Part shown: positions 1-5,131 of the stretch, in pieces
Layout of the letters: every line of letters starts with the position of its first letter
Numbering within the stretch: the stretch's first letter is position 1
From: Verrucomicrobiota bacterium
GTDB taxonomy: Bacteria; Verrucomicrobiota; Verrucomicrobiia; Limisphaerales; JACRJZ01
Length of the DNA: 6,753 nucleotides
Direction of reading: 5' to 3'
Assembly (NCBI GenBank): GCA_022711695.1
Contig: JAKLEJ010000196.1
Span: forward strand, 1-6,753
Position numbers and translations under genes: made by a program
The notes under the pieces: generated by a model
What the model was told of the DNA's origin: nothing
What the model saw: the letters and a program-made list of their open reading frames with translations, nothing else
Databases searched by the model: none

Positions 1-131
1 AGATGGCCCGCCGCACCAATTGGGGCAAGCTGTTGGAACCCGCGCAGCACCTGCCCCCGGAGAGGGACCCGGCCCTGCCGGCGAACGGCGGGACCGGCCC
101 GAACGGCCACGGAAGCGAACAGACCCCATGA
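1..131 (+). CDS. 3' end of an unidentified upstream gene (partial)
   Basis: The frame whose codons start at position 3 is open from the window edge to a TGA at 129-131. About 42 codons are visible; the ATG at 3-5 may be internal. Its codons end almost always in G or C, as in the downstream genes, while the competing frame used by the adaptor gene lacks this pattern here, so this is the likely coding frame. The visible tail is hydrophilic, rich in Pro, Gly and Asn, with no membrane segment or recognisable motif. A regulator or another transport-related gene would be typical upstream of an RND operon, but nothing here identifies it. The TGA overlaps the ATG of the next gene, so the two are probably co-transcribed and translationally coupled. 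Confidence 0.55.
   Translation, partial: MARRTNWGKLLEPAQHLPPERDPALPANGGTGPNGHGSEQTP
111..115 (+). promoter_or_regulatory. possible Shine-Dalgarno site for the efflux adaptor
   Basis: GGAAG lies 12 bases before the ATG at 128 and is the only purine-rich stretch near the start candidates at 128, 131 and 143. The spacing is slightly long. It favours the start at 128 over 143, which has no such site at a usable distance. No promoter was recognised upstream because that DNA appears to be coding. Confidence 0.35.
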
Positions 132-1267
132 TGCATTTTCCTATGAAAGCAATCCTGCTATCTCCGGCACTCCTTCTGGCGGTGCTGATTGCCGGCTGCG
201 GAAAGCGGCAGCCGGGCACTGACACGCGCCCGGCCCAGGTCACCGTGAGCGAGCCCGCTTGGGAACAGGTGGTTGACTACCTGGACCTCACCGGCACCGT
301 CTTCCCGTCCAGGACGGTGGACCTTGTCGCCCGCGTTTCCGGGTACCTGCGATCCGCTGATTTCGCGGACGGGGCGCTGGTCGAGGCGGGCCAGACGCTG
401 TTTGTCATCGAGCCTGAGCCTTACGAGCAACAACTGCGCCTGGCGCAGGCCGCGCTCCTGCAGGCCCAGTCCGAATACGACCGGCAGATCGAATTGAGCA
501 AGGAGAACGCCACGTCTGCCGCCAGCGTCGAGCGGTGGCTCAGCGCGCGGGACCAGGCTTCCGCCCAGGTCGAGCTCGCCAGGATCAACCTGGGCTACAC
601 GCGCGTCACCGCGCCGTTCAGCGGTCGGATTGGGCGGCGCCTGGTTGATCCCGGCAACCTCGTCGGCCCGAACGTCAACACCAGGCTCGCCACGCTGGAG
701 CAGATTGATCCCATCTATGTTTACTTCAACCTGAACGAGCGGGATGCGCTGCGCATTTGGGAGGCGGTGCGCCAGGGCGGTCTCGCCCGCCAGCCGGGCA
801 CCAGCAAGGCGCGCGTGATGGTTGGGCTGCAGACCGAGGAGGGACATCCGCACGGCGGCGCGCTCGACTTCACCGACACCGCCGTCAGCACGGCCACAGG
901 CACGCTGCCGATGCGGGCGGTGCTGCAGAACGAGGACAAGGCCCTGTTCCCCGGGTTGTTTGCCCGCGTGCGAATCCCGCTGGGCGAACCCCGGCCGATG
1001 CTGGTCGTGCCCAACAGCGCCATCGGCAACGACCAGGAAGGCGATTACGTCCTGGTGGTAGGCGCGAACGACGTCGTGGCCCGCCGCGGAGTGGTGAAGG
1101 GCCCGCTCACCCCGGGCGGCTGCGCCATTCGCAGCGGCCTGGACCCGGCCGACCGGGTGATCGTCAATGGCCTGATGAGGACGCGCCCGAACGCAAAGGT
1201 GGCCCCGGTTAAGGCAGGCCCCGGCCAGCCGGCGGCCGCCGCCGCGCCCGGCCAGGCCCCCGAGTAG
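128..1267 (+). CDS. RND efflux periplasmic adaptor (membrane fusion protein), AcrA/HlyD-type lipoprotein
   Basis: This is the periplasmic adaptor that links an inner-membrane RND pump to an outer-membrane channel. The 379-residue product has a lipoprotein signal peptide (hydrophobic stretch about 8-22, lipobox IAGC, lipidated Cys24), so it is probably anchored to the inner membrane. A biotinyl/lipoyl-like half-motif sits near 66-95 (ARVSGYL ... VEAGQTLFVIEP). A helical hairpin spans about 97-152, and the family signature INLGYTRVTAPFSGRIGR covers 153-170. Beta-barrel and membrane-proximal domains follow to about 355, then an Ala/Pro/Gly-rich tail. Length is normal for the family. I chose ATG 128 because it overlaps the upstream TGA and has GGAAG before it; ATG 131 and ATG 143 also keep the signal peptide. 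It ends in TAG, one codon before the transporter start. The substrate cannot be told from sequence. Confidence 0.93.
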   Translation: MMHFPMKAILLSPALLLAVLIAGCGKRQPGTDTRPAQVTVSEPAWEQVVDYLDLTGTVFPSRTVDLVARVSGYLRSADFADGALVEAGQTLFVIEPEPYEQQLRLAQAALLQAQSEYDRQIELSKENATSAASVERWLSARDQASAQVELARINLGYTRVTAPFSGRIGRRLVDPGNLVGPNVNTRLATLEQIDPIYVYFNLNERDALRIWEAVRQGGLARQPGTSKARVMVGLQTEEGHPHGGALDFTDTAVSTATGTLPMRAVLQNEDKALFPGLFARVRIPLGEPRPMLVVPNSAIGNDQEGDYVLVVGANDVVARRGVVKGPLTPGGCAIRSGLDPADRVIVNGLMRTRPNAKVAPVKAGPGQPAAAAAPGQAPE

Positions 1268-1270
1268 CCC

Positions 1271-2056
1271 ATGTTTGCCAAATTCTTCATCGAGCGGCCT
1301 GTCCTGGCCAATGTCATCGCGCTGGTAATCGTTCTGCTGGGCGGCGTTGCCATGTTCGTGCTGCCGGTCGCGCAGTATCCGCCCATCACCCCGCCCACCG
1401 TGCAGGTGACGACCACCTATCCCGGGGCCAACGCCCGGACGCTGCTCGAGACGGTCGCGCTGCCGATCGAGCAGCAGGTCAACGGCGTCGAGAAGATGCT
1501 TTACATGCAGTCCGCCTGCACCTCGGACGGCCGCTACACGCTGACGGTGACCTTCGAGGTGGGCACGGACCTGGACTTCGCGCAGGTGCTGGTCCAGAAC
1601 CGCGTCTCCGCCGCCATGGCGCAGTTGCCGGTCGCCGTCCAGCAGCAGGGCGTGGTCACCAAGAAGAAGTCCACCGCCATTCTCCTGTTCATCGCCCTGA
1701 CCTCGACGAACCAGGCGCATGACGCCCTGTTCCTGGCCAACTACGGAACGATTCAACTGCGCGACAAGCTGTCCCGGTTGCCGGGCGTCGGCGAGGTGGC
1801 GGTTTTCGGCGTGGGGGAATACAGCATGCGCATCTGGCTGGACCGGGAGCTGATGCGGCAGCGCTCGCTGACGCCCAAGGACGTCATGACCGCCATCCAG
1901 CGGGAGAACGCCAAGGTCGCCGCCGGCCAGATCGGCATGCCGCCGACGCCGGCCGGGCAGGATTTTCAACTGACTGTGAACGTCTCGGGCGCCCTCACGG
2001 ACATCGAGCAGTTCGAGCGGATCATCGTGAAGTCCTCCTCCGAAGGCGGCGGGTAG
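1271..2056 (+). CDS. RND transporter, N-terminal fragment up to the amber codon
   Basis: This open frame gives 261 residues: TM1 (about 14-32), then part of the first large periplasmic loop, covering the AcrB PN1 region and parts of PN2 and the docking (DN) region. It ends in a Ser/Gly-rich turn (SSSEGGG). Alone it contains one membrane helix and none of the proton-relay residues, so it cannot act as a pump. If TAG terminates here, this is the product made from the transporter start. Confidence 0.7.
   Translation: MFAKFFIERPVLANVIALVIVLLGGVAMFVLPVAQYPPITPPTVQVTTTYPGANARTLLETVALPIEQQVNGVEKMLYMQSACTSDGRYTLTVTFEVGTDLDFAQVLVQNRVSAAMAQLPVAVQQQGVVTKKKSTAILLFIALTSTNQAHDALFLANYGTIQLRDKLSRLPGVGEVAVFGVGEYSMRIWLDRELMRQRSLTPKDVMTAIQRENAKVAAGQIGMPPTPAGQDFQLTVNVSGALTDIEQFERIIVKSSSEGGG
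2054..2056 (+). other. in-frame premature TAG (amber) codon within the RND gene
   Basis: TAG follows GGC GGC GGG and is followed by CTC ACG CGG GTG in one uninterrupted frame; upstream and downstream RND homology are in register, so no frameshift is involved. A single C-to-T change would make it from CAG (Gln), giving GGGQLTRVRD, a plausible loop sequence; single changes from AAG, GAG, TCG, TTG or TGG would also do. The position is a variable periplasmic turn just before a conserved VELGA strand. Confidence 0.85.
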
Positions 2057-2065
2057 CTCACGCGG

Positions 2066-4435
2066 GTGCGCGACATCGGCCGCGTCGAGCTGGGCGCCAA
2101 GACTTACGGCCAGTTCTTCAAGCTGGACGGCAAGCCCGCCGGGGGCATCGCCGTTTACCAGTTGCCCGAGGCCAACGCGCTGGACACCGCCAAGCGGGTG
2201 CGGGCGGCGATGGAGACCTACGCCAGGAACTTCCCCGGCGGCATGAGCTACGAGGTGCCGATGGACACGACGGTGTTCGTCCGGGAATCCGTGAACGAGG
2301 TTTACCACACGCTCTATGAAGCCGGGATATTGGTGCTGCTGGTCATCATGGTCTTCCTGCAGGATTGGCGCGCCACGCTGGTGCCGGCGACCACCGTGCC
2401 GGTGACGATCGTGGGGGCCTTTGCCGGCATGGCGCTGCTGGGGTTCACCATTAACCTGCTGACCCTCTTTGCCATCGTGCTGGCCATCGGCATCGTGGTG
2501 GACGACGCCATTGTCGTCGTCGAGGGCGCGGCGAAGCACATCGAGCGCGGCCAGACTCCCAAGCAGGCGAGCATTCAGGCCATGAGCGAGCTGTTTGGCC
2601 CGATCATCGGCATCACGCTGGTGCTGATGTCGGTCTTCCTGCCGCCGGCGTTCATGCCGGGGATCACCGGGCAGATGTACCGCCAATTCGCGCTGGTGAT
2701 TGCCGTGACCGCGCTCATCAGCGCGCTCAACGCGGCGACCTTGAAGCCGACCCAATGCGCGCTCTGGCTGCGGCCGCACGACCCCGGCCGCAAAAAGAAC
2801 TTCTTCTTCCGCTGGTTCAATTCCGCCTATGAGCCCACCGAACGGGCTTACGTCCGCTTGATCCGCGCCATGGTCCGGCGCAGCGGCCTGATGGTGGTGA
2901 TCGCGCTCGCGCTGGTGGGGCTGGCGGGGTGGGGGCTGATGAAGATTCCCACCGGGTTCATTCCCACCGAGGACCAGGGCTACCTGATCCTGGCTGTGCA
3001 GTTGCCCGACGGCGCGGCCCTGGAACGCACGGAGCGCGTCATGGACCGGGTCGCGCAGTTTGCGCTCGGTGTTCCGGGAACGCGCAGCATCGTGGCCATC
3101 GGCGGCATTTCGCCGCTGGACAACAGCGCCTCGCTCGCCAACGCCGGGATGCTGTATCTCACCCTCAAGGACTGGAACGAGCGCGGGCGGGGCGAAGACC
3201 TGCGGTCCATCTACCAGGGCCTGACCCGGAAGCTGGCCGAGGTGCAGGAGGCCAGCACCCTGGTGTTGATCCCCCCGCCGATCCAGGGCCTGGGCCTCTC
3301 GGGCGGCTTCCAAATGCAGTTGGAGCTGACCGACGGCAGCTATGACTTCGCCCGGCTGCAGCAGGCCGCGGACGAGATTGTGGCCGCGGCCAAAGCCGAG
3401 CCGGCGATTCAATCGGCCTTCACGCCGTTCCGCGCGCAAGTGCCGCAGATCTCCGTCACGGTGGATCGCTCCCAGGCCGAGACGCTGAACGTCGCGGTGG
3501 GGGACGTGTTCGACACGCTGCAGAGCTACCTCGGCTCCACCTACATCAACCTCTTCACCAGGTTCGGCCACAACTTCATGGTCTTCGCCCAGGCCGAAGG
3601 CAAGCAGCGGCTCACGGCGGAGGACATCAAGCATTACTACGTGCGCAGCCAGTCCGGCGACATGGTCCCGCTGGGCACGCTGGCCGACATCAGGGCCACC
3701 CAGGGGCCGGCCCTGATCTCGCTCTACAACCTGTTCCCGACGGCCACGATCAACGGCGCCACCGCCGCCGGCTTCAGCTCCGGCCAGGGCCTGGAGGTGA
3801 TGCGGCGGATTGCCGAACGGACGCTCGGCCCGGGGCTGGAGTTTGAATGGACGGCGATGTCCTATCAGGAAAAGCTGGTGGGCGGCTCGGCCTACTTCGT
3901 CTTTGCGCTGGGGATTCTGCTGGTCTATTTCGTGCTCGCCGGCCAGTACGAAAGCTGGATTACCCCGGCGGCGGTCATCCTGGCGGTGCCGCTGGCGTTG
4001 CTGGGCACGGTCTGCGCGCTGCGCAGCGCCGGCGCGGCCAACAACATCTACACCCAGATCGGGCTCGTCCTCCTGATCGCCCTCTCCGCCAAGAACGCCA
4101 TCCTGATCGTGGAAATGGCCCGCGAGGGCCGCGCCGCCGGCAAGAGCATTCTCGACGCGACCATCGAGGCGGCGCACGTGCGTTTCCGCCCCATCCTGAT
4201 GACCTCGTTTGTCTTCATCCTGGGCGTGATGCCGCTCGTGATGGCCAGCGGCGCCGGCGCCAGCACGCGCAAATCTCTCGGCATCGCAGTCGCCTCCGGC
4301 ATGCTGGCCTCGACCTGCCTGGCCGTGCTCTTCGTTCCCTCCTTCTTTGTGGTGCTGCAGCGCTTCGCCGAACGCAAACGCGCCAAACCCGCCGAACCCC
4401 GCCCGCCTGAGAAGGCGCCTGAGCCTGCTGCCTGA
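2066..4435 (+). CDS. RND transporter, C-terminal fragment after the amber codon
   Basis: The same frame continues from codon 263 (2057) to TGA at 4433-4435. The first usable start after the TAG is GTG at 2066, which would give 789 residues; no good ribosome-binding site precedes it, so independent translation is doubtful. The fragment holds the rest of periplasmic loop 1 (beginning RDIGRVELGAKTY), TM2-TM7, the second periplasmic loop and TM8-TM12, including every proton-relay residue. It lacks TM1 and the front half of loop 1. The C-terminus is a Pro/Ala/Glu/Lys-rich cytoplasmic tail. Codon choice and motif conservation look the same before and after the stop. Confidence 0.7.
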   Translation: MRDIGRVELGAKTYGQFFKLDGKPAGGIAVYQLPEANALDTAKRVRAAMETYARNFPGGMSYEVPMDTTVFVRESVNEVYHTLYEAGILVLLVIMVFLQDWRATLVPATTVPVTIVGAFAGMALLGFTINLLTLFAIVLAIGIVVDDAIVVVEGAAKHIERGQTPKQASIQAMSELFGPIIGITLVLMSVFLPPAFMPGITGQMYRQFALVIAVTALISALNAATLKPTQCALWLRPHDPGRKKNFFFRWFNSAYEPTERAYVRLIRAMVRRSGLMVVIALALVGLAGWGLMKIPTGFIPTEDQGYLILAVQLPDGAALERTERVMDRVAQFALGVPGTRSIVAIGGISPLDNSASLANAGMLYLTLKDWNERGRGEDLRSIYQGLTRKLAEVQEASTLVLIPPPIQGLGLSGGFQMQLELTDGSYDFARLQQAADEIVAAAKAEPAIQSAFTPFRAQVPQISVTVDRSQAETLNVAVGDVFDTLQSYLGSTYINLFTRFGHNFMVFAQAEGKQRLTAEDIKHYYVRSQSGDMVPLGTLADIRATQGPALISLYNLFPTATINGATAAGFSSGQGLEVMRRIAERTLGPGLEFEWTAMSYQEKLVGGSAYFVFALGILLVYFVLAGQYESWITPAAVILAVPLALLGTVCALRSAGAANNIYTQIGLVLLIALSAKNAILIVEMAREGRAAGKSILDATIEAAHVRFRPILMTSFVFILGVMPLVMASGAGASTRKSLGIAVASGMLASTCLAVLFVPSFFVVLQRFAERKRAKPAEPRPPEKAPEPAA

Positions 4436-4438
4436 TAT

Positions 4439-5122
4439 ATGAAAATCCTGTTAACTGCGGGACTGCTTGCGGCGATCACCGTCTTGTGCGGACCCGGCTG
4501 CAAGAGCGCCCGCGTCACCTCCGAGCGCGAACTCGCGCCAATGCCCCCTGCCAGGCCGGTGGCTGTTTACGTCACTGACTTCGAGATCGGGGCCGTCCAG
4601 CACGAGGACGGATTGCTCTCCGGGCGCCCCGGCCCCCTGGGCCGGATCGGGCAGCGGCTCTCCGGCGCCTCCAGCGACCCGGTCGCCCGCGGGCGGGAAA
4701 TCGTGGACCTGATGGCCGACTCGCTCGTCAAAGAGCTGTCCAGGTCCGGCTTCAACGTGTCGCGCCTGCCGGCCGGCCGTGCCGTTCCCGCCGGGGGCTG
4801 GCTCGTGCGCGGCCTCTTCACGGAAGTCCAGGAAGGCAACCGCCTTCGCCGGGCCATGATCGGCTTCGGCTCGGGCCAGACCGACGTGCAGGTGATCACC
4901 ACGGTTGACGACCTGTCGCAAGGCCCGCCCCGGCCCATGTACGAGGTCGCCACCGACGCGAGCAGCGGCAACAAACCGGGCGCCGCCCCGACGCTCGTTT
5001 TGACCCCCTACGGCGCCGCCGCCCGGTTTGTCATGGCCGGCGGGGACCTGGACAAGAATGTGAAGCAGACCGCCGCAAGCATCGCGGCGCAAATGACCCG
5101 GCGCATCCGGCAGGCGCCTTAA
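4439..5122 (+). CDS. small exported protein, probable DUF4410-like lipoprotein
   Basis: The 227-residue product begins with a short hydrophobic signal sequence (about 3-16). A Cys at 21 in CGPGC could be a lipidation site, though Gly and Pro at -3 and -2 make a poor lipobox. The mature part has a strand-like segment VAVYVTDFEIGA (41-52). A helical stretch about 84-103 (REIVDLMADSLVKEL) is followed by GFNVSRL. Next come WLVRGLFTEVQEGNRLRRAM (121-140) and GFGSGQTDVQVITTV (142-156), and the protein ends in a helix (about 205-224). This order (VYVxDF, a helix ending in a short GF-V strand, then a G-x-F-x-E-V-x-x-G-N-x-x-x-R segment and a Gly-rich G-x-G turn) resembles DUF4410 proteins, whose role is unknown. 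It starts three bases after the RND stop with no clear ribosome-binding site, so it probably belongs to the efflux operon. The family call is from memory of the pattern, not a search. Confidence 0.75.
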   Translation: MKILLTAGLLAAITVLCGPGCKSARVTSERELAPMPPARPVAVYVTDFEIGAVQHEDGLLSGRPGPLGRIGQRLSGASSDPVARGREIVDLMADSLVKELSRSGFNVSRLPAGRAVPAGGWLVRGLFTEVQEGNRLRRAMIGFGSGQTDVQVITTVDDLSQGPPRPMYEVATDASSGNKPGAAPTLVLTPYGAAARFVMAGGDLDKNVKQTAASIAAQMTRRIRQAP

Positions 5123-5131
5123 CTCCCGCGC

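Larger units (their letters stand above)
1271..4435 (+). pseudogene. AcrB-like RND (HAE1-type) efflux transporter, complete except for one in-frame amber codon
   Basis: This is the inner-membrane proton-driven pump of a tripartite efflux system. Read through the TAG at codon 262, it is 1,054 residues, the usual AcrB-family length. Family motifs include an N-terminal FFIERPVLANV, AQYPPITPPTV, YPGANA and PIEQQVNGVE. The proton-relay residues are all present: Asp411-Asp412 in IGIVVDDAIVVVE (TM4), Lys941 in LSAKNAILIVE (TM10), and Arg973 and Thr978 in RFRPILMTS (TM11). These match AcrB D407/D408, K940, R971 and T978. The paired Asp motif indicates the hydrophobe/amphiphile (HAE) branch rather than heavy-metal pumps. 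The start lies three bases after the adaptor stop and has no clear ribosome-binding site, suggesting coupling. No other lesion is visible, so a recent mutation, a sequence error or suppression are all possible; I label it a pseudogene provisionally. Confidence 0.75.

Noticed and set aside
20..127. A TTG at 20 as the adaptor start, adding 36 residues
   Set aside because: It would bury the lipoprotein signal peptide behind an Arg/Pro-rich stretch, and the codon pattern of 3-131 favours another frame as coding. ATG 128 has an ATGA overlap and a purine-rich site upstream.
2040..2070. A frameshift as the cause of the RND interruption
   Set aside because: Homology before the TAG (IIVKSSSEGGG) and after it (RDIGRVELGAKTY) is in the same frame with no net base gain or loss, so a substitution explains it more simply. 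The loop is about two residues longer than in AcrB, but this turn varies in length in the family.
2929..3345. Alternative + strand open frames inside the RND gene (also 3847-4410)
   Set aside because: They overlap conserved RND sequence in the main frame, encode Arg/Gly/Pro-rich products without motifs and lack start signals.
158..4177. A 1,339-codon open frame on the - strand opposite the adaptor and RND genes
   Set aside because: It is exactly in register with the sense codons, so it would be broken only by sense codons TTA, CTA or TCA, which this GC-rich sequence avoids. It ends where a CTA Leu codon (158-160) appears. The product is a low-complexity Arg/His/Gln/Gly-rich sequence without domain motifs, while the + strand has clear families.
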